A stretch of DNA of 64,000 bases from Spirosoma linguale DSM 74 (GTDB lineage: Bacteria > Bacteroidota > Bacteroidia > Cytophagales > Spirosomataceae), in assembly GCA_000024525.1 (NCBI GenBank), contig CP001769.1, positions 2,280,001 through 2,344,000 of the forward strand, given 5' to 3'. Under the pieces are notes generated by a model. It saw only the letters and a list, made by a program, of their open reading frames with translations, had not been told where the DNA came from and ran no database searches. The first letter of the stretch is position 1. Every line of letters starts with the position of its first letter. The translations under genes were made by a program, and so were the position numbers. Below are positions 45,237 through 54,564 of this stretch, one piece after another.

Positions 45237-45689
45237 ATGATTAGTGTTTTACCTATTTCAAACCCATCCGATCTCGAATCGGCATTTGCCATTCGCCGAC
45301 AGGTTTTTGTTGAAGAGCAGCATGTTTCTGCTCGTGAAGAGTACGATGAGTTTGAGGATACAAGTACCCATTTTCTGGCCCGGTTTGAGGGTACACCCTG
45401 CGGAACTGCCCGCTGGCGACGTACATCTAACGGTGTTAAGTTAGAGCGATTCGCTGTTTTAGCCGCTTTTCGCGGGAAAGGCGTTGGCAACGCACTGGTT
45501 AAAGCTGTACTTGAGGATGTCTTTAACCAACAACCTGAACCCATCGAACGTATTTATCTGCACGCACAGGTAACCGCCATGCCGCTATATGCAGGTTTTG
45601 GCTTTGTTGCCGTTGGTCCGATGTTCGAGGAAGCGGGCATTCAGCATTATAAAATGGTACTGCCCGGCTCTGCGTTCAACAGAGAATGA
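45237..45689 (+). CDS. GNAT family N-acetyltransferase
   Basis: A 150-residue single-domain acetyltransferase (ElaA/YjcF-like). The F-A-I-R-R-Q-V-F-V-E-E-Q start, the strand E-R-F-A-V-L and the acetyl-CoA loop R-G-K-G-V-G-N-A-L-V are visible, with L-H-A-Q-V-T-A-M-P-L-Y-A-G-F-G-F closing the fold. The acceptor is unknown. Its stop overlaps the start of comEC by four bases (ATGA), so the two are translationally coupled. Confidence 0.92.
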   Translation: MISVLPISNPSDLESAFAIRRQVFVEEQHVSAREEYDEFEDTSTHFLARFEGTPCGTARWRRTSNGVKLERFAVLAAFRGKGVGNALVKAVLEDVFNQQPEPIERIYLHAQVTAMPLYAGFGFVAVGPMFEEAGIQHYKMVLPGSAFNRE

Positions 45690-47812
45690 AAGGGAATCCG
45701 TTTGTTCGCTACGCGGCTGCCCTAATTACTGGAATTGTCCTGTATGTGTACTTGCCCGACTGGACAGTTATTCCGCTGGTGGCCCTGCTGGCAGGACTTG
45801 GGCTGCTCCTTTGGGGAATTCGTCGAACAAGTGGCAAACTCGTTAAGCCGATCCAAACGGCATCCGGCCTGGGTGGTCTGCTACTTCTGTTAGCGTTGGG
45901 CTGGTGTATTTCGTATCAGCGTACGGCCCGGAACCAATCCGATAACCTGATTCATCTCACGGATACACTTCGAGCCTATGAAGGTGTGATCATGGCTCAG
46001 CCGGAAGAACGGGCCAGAACATTCCGCGTGGAGCTGGCCATTCGCCGGGGAAAACGGACTAGTCCAGTAGGAGACCAATGGCAACCGCTAAGCGGCCGGG
46101 TTATCGTGTATCTGGATAAGGCGGGCCAACCCATGCCAAACTACGGAGAGGTCTGGTTAGTAGCGGGCTCGCCAAGGCCCATCGACCCACCCTTGAATCC
46201 TGGCGAGTTCGACTATAAACAGTACCTCAGCTACCGGAATATCTACCACCAGCAGTATCTGCGGCCCTACGAGCGAACTATACTGTCGATTGATCCCCCT
46301 AGTCGTATTACGGACCTTGCCACCCGTGTGAACCGCTGGGCCGACAGTGTTTTCACCCATCAGGTTGGCAACCGGGCTGAATACGGGATAGTCAACGCCA
46401 TGATTCTAGGCGTAAGGGATGACCTGGATACCGAACTCTACCGGGCCTATGCCGCAGCAGGAGCTGTGCATGTACTGTCGGTGTCGGGGCTTCATGTGGG
46501 GATTCTTTTCCTTGTTTTAACCTTTTTGCTCAGTTTCCTGATTAAACGACCTCGGGGTAAACTCCTGATGGCTTTTTTACAATTAACGATCCTGTGGTTC
46601 TACGCATTGATTACAGGGTTTTCGCCCCCGGTGCTGCGATCAGCCGCCATGTTCTCGTTACTTATTATCGCCAATGCATCCGGTCGTCAACAGCAGTTTA
46701 TCAACTCACTGGCCGCTTCAGCTTTTTTTATTCTCTGTTTCGACCCCTACGCCTTGTTTTCGGCTGGATTTCAGCTGTCGTATCTGGCCGTGGGTGGAAT
46801 CGGTACGTGGCAGTCTCCGCTTTATCAGTCGATCACGTTTCGGTACAAACTGGCGGATAAAATCTGGGAATTGACGGCTGTTGCGCTGGTTGCCCAGCTG
46901 ATTACCTTTCCATTAGGCGTTTTTTATTTTCATCAGTTCCCCACGTACTTCCTGCTGGCCAATCCGATTGTGATTGTCATGTCGAACATTCTCTTGCCGC
47001 TGGCCATGACGACATTAGCGTTTAGCGGGATTCCTTACGTAAATGAGTTGTTGGGCTGGCTATTGGAGAAAACGGCCTGGTTTCTCAATTATGCCGTTAC
47101 GCAAACCGGTTCCTTGCCCGGTGCCGCCTGGGATGGACTTTGGATAAGTCAACTGGCTATGGTACTGATCTATGTCGTTCTATTTTGTGGTGTAGCCTTA
47201 TTGATTACACGAGACAGGGTCTATTTATGGGCAACCAGTCTGGCTTCTCTTGTCGTTGCCGGTCTAACCATATGGAACGATTTTGAGCAGACCAGGCAAC
47301 AACGGCTAGCGGTTCATTTCCTGCCTCATCGCACGGCGGTCAGCCTTACCGATGGGCATCAGAGTACTGTACTAACCGATCTGGATGCGAACGACACCCG
47401 TTCCTTTGACTTCTACCTGAAAAATACGTTTGGGCAATGGGGCGTTTCGGATCTAACCATCATTAAGGCCAGTCAAACAAGCAGCGTTACAGATTCGATA
47501 CCAAAACGTCTTGCCTGTTACCAGGACCGGTCATATACGTTGTGGGTCTGGCATGGTATAACAATCCTACTGGTCAATCAATTGAGCGAATCGTATTACT
47601 GGCGATTACCGGCCGTCGTTGACTACCTCATTATCCGCCGGAATGCCCTGCATGCCTGGAATCAGCTTGATGGGCGGGTGGTTGCCCGGCACATTATCTT
47701 CGATGATTCGAATAAGACGCCCCTAACGGATAAGTTACTGGCCGACGCAAAAGAGCTGGGAATCGCCTGTTATTCGGTGCGTCAGATGGGAGCTTACGTA
47801 GCTGATTTATAA
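45686..47812 (+). CDS. comEC: ComEC/Rec2 family DNA-uptake channel protein
   Basis: A 708-residue inner-membrane protein. Two or three N-terminal membrane segments frame a DUF4131-type soluble region, then the competence domain of about 270 residues has A-G-A-V-H-V-L-S-V-S-G-L-H-V-G and F-S-P-P-V-L-R-S-A-A-M-F, with several membrane helices. In transformable bacteria this protein carries single-stranded DNA across the membrane. The last 190 residues are soluble and lack the H-x-H-x-D-H metal site of the beta-lactamase-like domain seen in longer ComEC proteins, so nuclease activity is not expected. Confidence 0.9.
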   Translation: MKGNPFVRYAAALITGIVLYVYLPDWTVIPLVALLAGLGLLLWGIRRTSGKLVKPIQTASGLGGLLLLLALGWCISYQRTARNQSDNLIHLTDTLRAYEGVIMAQPEERARTFRVELAIRRGKRTSPVGDQWQPLSGRVIVYLDKAGQPMPNYGEVWLVAGSPRPIDPPLNPGEFDYKQYLSYRNIYHQQYLRPYERTILSIDPPSRITDLATRVNRWADSVFTHQVGNRAEYGIVNAMILGVRDDLDTELYRAYAAAGAVHVLSVSGLHVGILFLVLTFLLSFLIKRPRGKLLMAFLQLTILWFYALITGFSPPVLRSAAMFSLLIIANASGRQQQFINSLAASAFFILCFDPYALFSAGFQLSYLAVGGIGTWQSPLYQSITFRYKLADKIWELTAVALVAQLITFPLGVFYFHQFPTYFLLANPIVIVMSNILLPLAMTTLAFSGIPYVNELLGWLLEKTAWFLNYAVTQTGSLPGAAWDGLWISQLAMVLIYVVLFCGVALLITRDRVYLWATSLASLVVAGLTIWNDFEQTRQQRLAVHFLPHRTAVSLTDGHQSTVLTDLDANDTRSFDFYLKNTFGQWGVSDLTIIKASQTSSVTDSIPKRLACYQDRSYTLWVWHGITILLVNQLSESYYWRLPAVVDYLIIRRNALHAWNQLDGRVVARHIIFDDSNKTPLTDKLLADAKELGIACYSVRQMGAYVADL

Positions 47813-47855
47813 ATAAGTAGGCGCAACATGACTTTAGTGTCCTAAATTTCTTAGT

Positions 47856-47890
47856 TAGGTTGGGTATCGTCTCAGACGATACCCAACCTA
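47856..47890. terminator. Terminator hairpin between convergent genes
   Basis: A 15 bp perfect stem (47856-47870, 47876-47890) with a 5-base loop between the comEC stop and the convergent Ppx-like gene. No T-tract is adjacent. Confidence 0.75.
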
Positions 47891-47897
47891 TACCCAA

Positions 47898-49343
47898 TCA
47901 CCGGGTGTACAGGGACCCTTTGGCAATGGTTGATTCGTACTCGTAATTGATGGTTTCCAGAAACTTGCCCGTTACCCAGCCAACGTCGGCATTGCGGACA
48001 AATACGAAACGCCTGGGCGTTGAGGCTGTCGAATAGACCTTCATAATAGACTCAAGCCAGAGTGCCCCCACCACGATTTGTTTTTCGTTGAGCAGGTTCT
48101 GAACGGTCGAAATATCTTGTTCGGCCTGTGCCCGAATGGTGGGGTTGGCAATGCCGCTTAAATCGGGCTTTGTCAGTTCACGGTAGTCGGATAAGGCCAG
48201 TTTTTTGAATCGCTCCACATCATCCGGGGTAATGGCAACGGCGGTAACACCCGCTTTTTCGGGGTGTAGATAACTAATAAGCGCCCACACCAGATCTCCA
48301 CCAATGCCAACGGTTCTTCGTTGCTGTAATCCTTTGCTTTCTGGATTTACCCGCTTTAAGAGTTCAGCATCGGCAACGGATTTAACCACCCGCTGGGCTT
48401 CGCGTTTAAACGCATCCAGGTTGAGGGCGCGCTTGCCGTCGATCTGTGCCACCAGTGAATTAATGCCGACCGGTACGTTGATGCCATGAAAAGTTTTGGC
48501 ACCCATCGGTGTAGCCTGATCAAAATAGCCCCCCAGTGTACTATTGCCGCCAATATCCAGGGCCGAAGTCGTTGGCCACACTTTACGGGGAATAGCCCCA
48601 ATGGTAAATAATTCAGCTTCTCGACTGGCTGTCAGGGAAGTGTCAATTTTTAGATTGCTGTTCGGTAATACACGCGACAACTGATCGTAGAGTTTTCGCT
48701 GGCTAGCCGGGTTTTTGGCAAGCTCTTCACGAACGTCGTTGCTCAGCACGATAAAAATCCGTCCGTTAGGAATGTTATACCGCTGTACAGAATCCAGACA
48801 AATCCTCAGCGCGTCCTGTTCCGGTTTGTAGGTTGACGAAGCATCTGCAACGAAGGTGACCCCTGGATTGGCAATATCGACCGTTGTTTTGATGTCTTTC
48901 TCGTAAAAGTCGGTTTCGTACCGCGTTTTGAGAATGGCGAGTTTAATCGTAGACGTACCAATCTGGATACCGGCGTATAGATTCTTGTTCGAGAGGTTGC
49001 GGACAATCTCATTAACGCCCCAGGCACTGGCTACGTATTTCAGTTTTAAATACTGGCTTCGTGCCCGCTCCAGATATTGTAAGGCCGTCGCTGTGTCGCG
49101 CAGATCGCTGTACGAAAGGCCCAGCGATTCATTAGTAACCGCTTCCCAGTAAAAATTTGTGGTACGCACCGCTGGCAGTGCACGTTTCAGCAAACTAATC
49201 GACTCATCCGATTTGTCGACGGCCCTGAGCGTACTGGCCAGTTTGATGTATCGAATCGCCTGGGTAAGATTTTGCGCGGGCTGAGCGAGTCCTACCGTCG
49301 ACCAGAAGCCAAAGATCAGGACAAATGAAGTAAGTCGTTTCAT
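47898..49343 (-). CDS. Exported Ppx/GppA-like ASKHA-fold protein with TPR-like N-terminus
   Basis: A 481-residue protein with a clear signal peptide (residues 1-20, ending V-G-L-A-Q). Residues about 25-110 look like two or three TPR helices (S-I-S-L-L-K-R-A-L, A-L-Q-Y-L-E-R-A). From 125 on it follows the exopolyphosphatase/GppA fold: A-G-I-Q-I-G-T-S-T-I-K-L-A-I at 124-137, R-I-F-I-V-L-S-N-D-V-R, S-R-E-A-E-L-F-T-I-G-A at 240-250, A-L-D-I-G-G-N-S-T-L at 261-270 and V-G-I-G-G-D at 345-350. The Asp expected in the first phosphate loop is Gln127. It should act outside the cytoplasm, where ATP is scarce, so its ligand is an open question. Monocistronic. Confidence 0.8.
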   Translation of the reverse strand: MKRLTSFVLIFGFWSTVGLAQPAQNLTQAIRYIKLASTLRAVDKSDESISLLKRALPAVRTTNFYWEAVTNESLGLSYSDLRDTATALQYLERARSQYLKLKYVASAWGVNEIVRNLSNKNLYAGIQIGTSTIKLAILKTRYETDFYEKDIKTTVDIANPGVTFVADASSTYKPEQDALRICLDSVQRYNIPNGRIFIVLSNDVREELAKNPASQRKLYDQLSRVLPNSNLKIDTSLTASREAELFTIGAIPRKVWPTTSALDIGGNSTLGGYFDQATPMGAKTFHGINVPVGINSLVAQIDGKRALNLDAFKREAQRVVKSVADAELLKRVNPESKGLQQRRTVGIGGDLVWALISYLHPEKAGVTAVAITPDDVERFKKLALSDYRELTKPDLSGIANPTIRAQAEQDISTVQNLLNEKQIVVGALWLESIMKVYSTASTPRRFVFVRNADVGWVTGKFLETINYEYESTIAKGSLYTR

Positions 49344-49479
49344 AAGCAGGGCAACTATAAAAAGGTTATTGCCACACGTACGTAGTAGACCAGGAATTAG
49401 ACTTATAGGTTAGGTCGAAAATGAGTTTGCGGCCCAAAGGACACTTGAAAGGGCCATTATTAAAACAATATAATGGATT

Positions 49480-50004
49480 CTAGGGTTGATTGGGCGCTTT
49501 ACTCAGTGAGTCTTTTTTGGGCGCTGCTGGCCGCCAGCCGCCAATTTCCTTTTGCATGGCCTCCTTCTTTGACTGATACAGGTTCCATTGTTCTGGCGTA
49601 AGGATTGGCTTCAACTTTTCTTCCTTTTCTTCGTTAAACATCATCATCACATCCCGCACCTGCTTGATGGCCTCGGGCGAAGGTCGGCCACCACCCGTTC
49701 CAATAATGTCTTTAATGGCATCTTGTTGTTGGCTGGCGTACTCATTGTTCAGTTGTTTGACCGCTTTTGCCTGGTCTTTGCTCAGGTCCAGATTTTCTTT
49801 CAGCCATTTCGTTTCTTTCATGGCCATGTCGCCTGCAATGTTCGGCACCGAAGCACGTGGTGGGCTGCTGGGCATATTTTGACTCATGCCGCCCATCCGG
49901 CCACCATACCCGCCGTACCCCCCACCATATCCGCCATATTGGCTAAAAGCATGGAGACTGATAAGTAGGAAAAGGCTACAAAAAAGCGATGTTAGTTTAA
50001 TCAT
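49480..50004 (-). CDS. Gly-rich secreted LTxxQ-like protein
   Basis: A 174-residue exported protein. A signal peptide (about 1-21) is followed by a Tyr/Gly repeat run (G-G-Y-G-G-Y-type, residues 23-40), then a helical domain with L-D-L-S-K-D-Q-A-K-A-V-K-Q-L and, about 55 residues on, I-L-T-P-E-Q-W-N-L-Y, the pattern of periplasmic Spy/LTxxQ proteins. The tail is Pro/Lys/Ala-rich. A second LTxxQ-like protein is encoded at 14305-14700. The role is unknown; the Gly-Tyr run may stick to the envelope. Confidence 0.7.
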   Translation of the reverse strand: MIKLTSLFCSLFLLISLHAFSQYGGYGGGYGGYGGRMGGMSQNMPSSPPRASVPNIAGDMAMKETKWLKENLDLSKDQAKAVKQLNNEYASQQQDAIKDIIGTGGGRPSPEAIKQVRDVMMMFNEEKEEKLKPILTPEQWNLYQSKKEAMQKEIGGWRPAAPKKDSLSKAPNQP

Positions 50005-50149
50005 GACAGTTACAGTAAATAAATGAGTTGCCGTCTGGTTTTGGATTCGGATATACAGCGTTTAGCACACAAAAATACGGTAAGTTATTGGGCTTTCAGA
50101 TGCAGTAAATCACTAAACTTTTTTACTGAACCTGCCGTTGTCAACGTGT

Positions 50150-50806
50150 ATGGAAATGCTCGAAAAAATCCGCAAAGCGTACACCGAGTACGTATTAGAA
50201 AACGGTAAACAACCCACCTCAGTCTTTCAGTTTGCCAAAAAATTAAAACTCACTGAAGCTGACTTCTACACCCACTACACATCCTTCGACGCCATCGAAG
50301 CGGATGTCTGGCTTGCTTTCTTCACCGATGCTAAAGCGACTGTCGATGCCGATGAAACGTACCAGAGCTACTCTGTTCGGGAGAAACTCCTGGCGTTTTA
50401 TTATACCTGGATCGAATTGCTGAAAGCCCAGCGCAGTTTCGTCGTGTACAGCTACGGCCGTCTGCGAGCCGAAAGCAAAGGGCAGGGCCTTCGGGGAATG
50501 ACGCCGAAAGCACCGGTTCTGAACGCATTCAAGGACGAGTTCTTCGATTTCGCCCGCGATTTGCTGGCTGAAGGCCGGGAGAGTAAAGAGGTCGAACCAC
50601 GCCCGTTCATCACAGACCGCTACCCGAATGCGCTCTGGGGGCAAACGCTGTACCTGCTCGATTTCTGGGTGCGCGACGTGAGCAAGAACTTCGAGAAAAC
50701 GGACTCGGCCATCGAGAAGTCAGTCAACACGACCTTCGACCTGATCGGGCGGTCGCCGTTGGATACGCTATTCGACTTCGCCAAGTTTATGTACCAAAAT
50801 AAATGA
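50150..50806 (+). CDS. TetR-like transcription factor
   Basis: A 218-residue protein with a TetR-type N-terminal helix-turn-helix (about residues 1-50: E-K-I-R-K-A-Y-T-E-Y-V, then F-A-K-K-L-K-L-T-E-A-D-F-Y-T-H-Y) and a C-terminal helical domain of the Bacteroidota TetR-like type. The ATG at 50150 is preferred to a TTG four codons upstream. The next gene, 93 bp on, encodes an AarF/ABC1 kinase, and the gap carries imperfect repeats of TTCACCCG. It probably regulates this pair, but the ligand is unknown. Confidence 0.75.
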   Translation: MEMLEKIRKAYTEYVLENGKQPTSVFQFAKKLKLTEADFYTHYTSFDAIEADVWLAFFTDAKATVDADETYQSYSVREKLLAFYYTWIELLKAQRSFVVYSYGRLRAESKGQGLRGMTPKAPVLNAFKDEFFDFARDLLAEGRESKEVEPRPFITDRYPNALWGQTLYLLDFWVRDVSKNFEKTDSAIEKSVNTTFDLIGRSPLDTLFDFAKFMYQNK

Positions 50807-50899
50807 GCGATCGGGTGAAAGAGAGAATGAGTTTGCAGTCGAAAAAGCACTCGTTCACCCGTTCACCCGTTTGCCCTTTCACCCTTTCGTTCATCACAA

Positions 50900-52225
50900 A
50901 TGAAAATCCAGACATCCGTTCCAACAGGAAAAGTTGCGCGTGCCAGTCAGTTTATGAAGGCTGGGGTAAAAGTTGGCGGTAACTATATCAAGCATTATAG
51001 TAAGAAGCTGATGGACCCCAGTTTGTCGAAAGATGAACTTCACAAGGATAATGCGGCCGATATTTACGACGCCCTCAGTGAGTTGAAGGGATCGGCTCTT
51101 AAAATGGCTCAGATGCTGAGCATGGACCGGGGACTGTTGCCAGTAGCGTATTCCGATAAGTTTACTATGGCCCAGTACTCGGCCCCGCCCTTGTCGGGAC
51201 CGCTGGTAGTGAAGACGTTTAAAACGTACTTTGGCAAAACACCCGCTCAACTGTTCGATAAGTTCAGCATCGAGGCCGTGAATGCCGCCAGTATTGGTCA
51301 GGTGCATCAGGCCTGGAAGGATGGTCGGAAACTGGCCGTAAAAGTACAGTACCCCGGTGTTGCCGATGCGGTAAGCTCCGATTTGAAGATCGCCAAACCA
51401 TTGGCCGTCCGGCTCTTAAATTTGAACGAACGCGACATTGACCGGTACATGGGCGAAGTAGAGTCCAAACTGCTGGAAGAAACGGATTACGAACTCGAAC
51501 TGAAGCGGTCCATCGAAATTTCGGAAGCCTGTGCCCACATTTCCGGTCTGGTTTTCCCTAAATACTACCCTGAGTTATCGTCAAAGCGGATTTTGACGAT
51601 GGACTGGCTCGATGGTCTTCACCTGAAGGAGTTCATGAAAACGAACCCGTCGCAGGATGTTCGCGACCAGATTGGGCAGGCGTTGTGGGACTTTTATGAC
51701 TTTCAAATACACACCCTGCGGCAGGTGCATGCCGACCCACACCCCGGTAATTTCCTCATGCGCGCCAATGGCACCATGGGCGTCATCGACTTCGGCTGTG
51801 TGAAAGTCATCCCTGACTTTTACTACGATAACTACTTCCGGCTCGTTAACCCCGATACCCTGGACGATGCGGCCCTGACGGAAGAAATTTTCGAGAATTT
51901 GGAATTTATCACGGATGAGGATTCGCCCAAAGAGCGGCAGTTCTTCTCCGATCTGTTTAAAGATATGACCCGAATGCTGGCCGAGCCATTTGCTGTCGAT
52001 AGTTTCGACTTTGGGGACGATGCCTACTTTAACAAAGTTTATGCGTTTGCCGAAGGGCTGGCAAATGTGCAGGAATTAAAAAACTCGAAAGTGGCCCGTG
52101 GCTCGCAGGATGGCCTGTACGTAAACCGGACGTACTATGGTCTCTACGCCATGCTGAATGAGTTGAAAGCCCGCATCGTAACGACGAAACCCGAATGGCT
52201 GCGGTCGGCGAAAGAGGTTGCCTGA
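50900..52225 (+). CDS. AarF/ABC1/UbiB-family atypical kinase
   Basis: A 441-residue protein of the UbiB/ABC1 family. Motifs: K-G-S-A-L-K-M-A-Q-M-L-S near 70 (the ABC1 K-x-G-Q-type region), A-A-S-I-G-Q-V-H-Q-A-W and L-A-V-K-V-Q-Y-P for nucleotide binding, E-T-D-Y-E-L-E, and the catalytic-loop region H-A-D-P-H-P-G-N-F-L with V-I-D-F-G-C-V. Relatives support quinone or lipid metabolism as atypical kinases. No membrane segment is obvious. A TetR-like gene lies upstream. Confidence 0.92.
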   Translation: MKIQTSVPTGKVARASQFMKAGVKVGGNYIKHYSKKLMDPSLSKDELHKDNAADIYDALSELKGSALKMAQMLSMDRGLLPVAYSDKFTMAQYSAPPLSGPLVVKTFKTYFGKTPAQLFDKFSIEAVNAASIGQVHQAWKDGRKLAVKVQYPGVADAVSSDLKIAKPLAVRLLNLNERDIDRYMGEVESKLLEETDYELELKRSIEISEACAHISGLVFPKYYPELSSKRILTMDWLDGLHLKEFMKTNPSQDVRDQIGQALWDFYDFQIHTLRQVHADPHPGNFLMRANGTMGVIDFGCVKVIPDFYYDNYFRLVNPDTLDDAALTEEIFENLEFITDEDSPKERQFFSDLFKDMTRMLAEPFAVDSFDFGDDAYFNKVYAFAEGLANVQELKNSKVARGSQDGLYVNRTYYGLYAMLNELKARIVTTKPEWLRSAKEVA

Positions 52226-52260
52226 CGAGTTTAGGAAAACGGTTTTTCGTTTATAAATAT

Positions 52261-52284
52261 AGCCCACGGGTTAACCCGTGGGCT
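52261..52284 (+). terminator. Palindromic terminator after AarF gene
   Basis: A 24-base perfect palindrome (52261-52284) is followed by GTTGTATTTT. It is 35 bp after the AarF stop and 17 bp before the convergent oxidoreductase stop. Confidence 0.8.
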
Positions 52285-52301
52285 GTTGTATTTTAGTTCG
52301 G

Positions 52302-53324
52302 CTAGCTCGCAGCCGACTGGTAGATCCGCTCAACGATTTCCTGCAAAATAGCGCCCTGTTCTGCCGTACAGACATTAGACGGTTTACCCCGGCAGGCGTC
52401 CAGGAAAGCCGCTGTATTTTTAAGCTGGATATCTGTCTCTTCAAGATACGGAAACTGAATATCGGCCAGCTCACCCGCTACTTCGGTATGCAGCACGAAG
52501 GGGAAAAGCTTCACCCCGCCTTTGCTGCCGAAGATTTCCAGGTTTCGGTCTTTATCAGTCTGCGTATTTAGCGCAAACGAGGCCGAGAGCATGATTGACG
52601 ATTTGTTAGGAAATGAGAGGTAAGCCGTAGCGGCATCTTCGACCTCGAACGTTTGGGGGTCCCAACTGCCCATTAGTCCTTTGCCACCCGCTTTTCCGAT
52701 GAAATCATAGGTATTGCCCGACACCTGATCGGGGGTGGGGTAGCCAAGAGCGCAAAGGGCCAGATCGAGCACGTGGACGCCTAAATCCATAAGTGCCCCA
52801 CCGCCCTGCATGGCCTTATTGGTGAAATACCCCCAGCCCGGAATACCCCGGCGACGCAGGAAGTGGGCTTTTATGTGGTAAATGTCGCCCAGCAGGCCAT
52901 CTTCCTGGCAGCGCGTCAGGAGGGTCCATTCGCTCGTTTGCCGGAGTTGGAAATTATACGCTAGCACCCGCCCTTTCGCAGCGGCCAGATTTGCCATGTC
53001 GCGGGCATTCTGACCCGAAATGGCGGGCGGCTTCTCGCAGAAAACGTGGCAGTTGTGTTCCAGCGCTTCCATCGTTTGCGGGTAATGGAGGTTGTTGGGC
53101 GTGCAGATTACCACCACATCCGGCGAACACTGTCTGTATAGCTCACCGGTGTTATCGAACGCGTGTTCAATCCCATGTTTGTCGGCAAGGGCGCGGGCTT
53201 TGGTCTGGTCGCGGCTGCAAACGGCCACCAGCTCGACTTGTTCGGATAACTGGCTAAGCGCGGGGATGTGGTTTTTATCGGCAATATTGCCCCCGCCAAT
53301 AATGGCAGCTCGTAGTCGGGTCAT
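52302..53324 (-). CDS. Gfo/Idh/MocA family oxidoreductase
   Basis: A 340-residue NAD(P)-dependent sugar or cyclitol oxidoreductase. The Rossmann motif A-A-I-I-G-G-G-N-I-A is at residues 6-15 and the family E-K-P in V-F-C-E-K-P near residue 96; the C-terminal domain has M-D-L-G-V-H-V-L-D-L. No signal peptide, so it acts in the cytosol. The substrate is not evident. It is divergent from a glycerate kinase gene. Confidence 0.92.
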   Translation of the reverse strand: MTRLRAAIIGGGNIADKNHIPALSQLSEQVELVAVCSRDQTKARALADKHGIEHAFDNTGELYRQCSPDVVVICTPNNLHYPQTMEALEHNCHVFCEKPPAISGQNARDMANLAAAKGRVLAYNFQLRQTSEWTLLTRCQEDGLLGDIYHIKAHFLRRRGIPGWGYFTNKAMQGGGALMDLGVHVLDLALCALGYPTPDQVSGNTYDFIGKAGGKGLMGSWDPQTFEVEDAATAYLSFPNKSSIMLSASFALNTQTDKDRNLEIFGSKGGVKLFPFVLHTEVAGELADIQFPYLEETDIQLKNTAAFLDACRGKPSNVCTAEQGAILQEIVERIYQSAAS

Positions 53325-53396
53325 AGAAAACGGGTAAGGAGTAAATCAATTCGGCCGCCAACTTACTCACTTAGCGAGGATACACAATAACGACAA

Positions 53397-54512
53397 ATGA
53401 AGATTTTACTGGCTCCCGATAAATTCAAAGGTTCCTTAACGGCGTCGGCCGTTTGCGCTGCCATGGCCGACGGTATCCGGCTGGTCTTACCAACCGCCGA
53501 GCTGATTTCTGTACCCATGGCCGACGGGGGAGAGGGTACCGCCGAGGTGTTGACGGAGGGCACTGCCGGAGGCTGGCACACCTTGACCGTTCAGGACCCA
53601 CTTGGGCGGCCGGTCGAAGCGGGGTATGGTATCTCGGGTGATGGTAAAACGGCCTTTATCGAAATGGCACAGGCATCGGGTCTGCGGTTGTTAAAAATGG
53701 CGGAATATGATCCGTTCCAAGCCAATACCTACGGGACGGGTGAGTTGCTTGCGGAGGCTATAAAACAGGGTGTTGAGCGGATTGTGCTGGGTATTGGCGG
53801 AAGTGCCACCAACGATGCCGGCACGGGAATGGCATCGGCTCTTGGCTGGCGTTTTCTGGATGAAACGGGACACGAACTTCGGCCCTGTGGCGGTAATCTG
53901 GCGCAAATAACGACGATTATCCCGCCGGAATCGGCCTGGGTCGGGTCTGTAGACGTAGCCTGTGATGTAACGAACCCACTTGTCGGGCCGCAGGGGGCTA
54001 CCTACATCTACGGCCCGCAAAAAGGAGCCAAACCGGAAGATTTGCCCATTCTGGATGCGGGCATGAAACACCTGGCCGGGTTAATTCATCAGCAGTTTGG
54101 CGTGGATTTGGCCGCGATGCCGGGAGCCGGTGCCGCCGGTGGCCTGGGGGCCGGTGCCGTTTTGTTCCTCAAGGGTCAACTGATTGAGGGCGTCAACTTA
54201 TTGATGCAGCAGACAAAATTAGCCGTAAAGATGGCCGGTGCCGATCTGATTCTTACCGGCGAAGGGCGAATTGATCACCAGACCCTGCAAGGCAAACTCA
54301 TTGCGGGCATCACCCGGCTGGCCAATGAACAGCACATTCCGGTAATTGCCCTGTGTGGTTCGCTGCAACTCGCCCCCGAAGAACTGGGTCAACTGGGGCT
54401 AGTCAGTGCCTTTTCCATCGTTCCTGGTCCGGTTAATTTGGATGACGCTCTGGTCAATGCGGCTGATTATTTAAAACGAACTACGGCTCAGGTAATGCGG
54501 TTGATGGTATAG
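53397..54512 (+). CDS. Glycerate kinase (GlxK family)
   Basis: A 371-residue kinase of the bacterial glycerate 2-kinase family. The start M-K-I-L-L-A-P-D-K-F-K-G-S-L is diagnostic, as are P-M-A-D-G-G-E-G-T, the G-I-G-G-S-A-T-N-D-A-G-x-G-M loop and L-T-G-E-G-R-I-D-H-Q-T. It phosphorylates glycerate with ATP in the cytosol. It starts 72 bp from the divergent Gfo/Idh/MocA gene and could share regulation with it. Confidence 0.95.
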   Translation: MKILLAPDKFKGSLTASAVCAAMADGIRLVLPTAELISVPMADGGEGTAEVLTEGTAGGWHTLTVQDPLGRPVEAGYGISGDGKTAFIEMAQASGLRLLKMAEYDPFQANTYGTGELLAEAIKQGVERIVLGIGGSATNDAGTGMASALGWRFLDETGHELRPCGGNLAQITTIIPPESAWVGSVDVACDVTNPLVGPQGATYIYGPQKGAKPEDLPILDAGMKHLAGLIHQQFGVDLAAMPGAGAAGGLGAGAVLFLKGQLIEGVNLLMQQTKLAVKMAGADLILTGEGRIDHQTLQGKLIAGITRLANEQHIPVIALCGSLQLAPEELGQLGLVSAFSIVPGPVNLDDALVNAADYLKRTTAQVMRLMV

Positions 54513-54564
54513 GAGTGGTCGGCTTCACGTTCGATTTAGCCTCTATGCTCCGTATCTTTACAGA

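Noticed and set aside
50853..50884. Short repeats of TTCACCCG that might start a CRISPR array
   Set aside because: The units are 8-9 bases, directly adjacent without spacers, and no cas gene is present.
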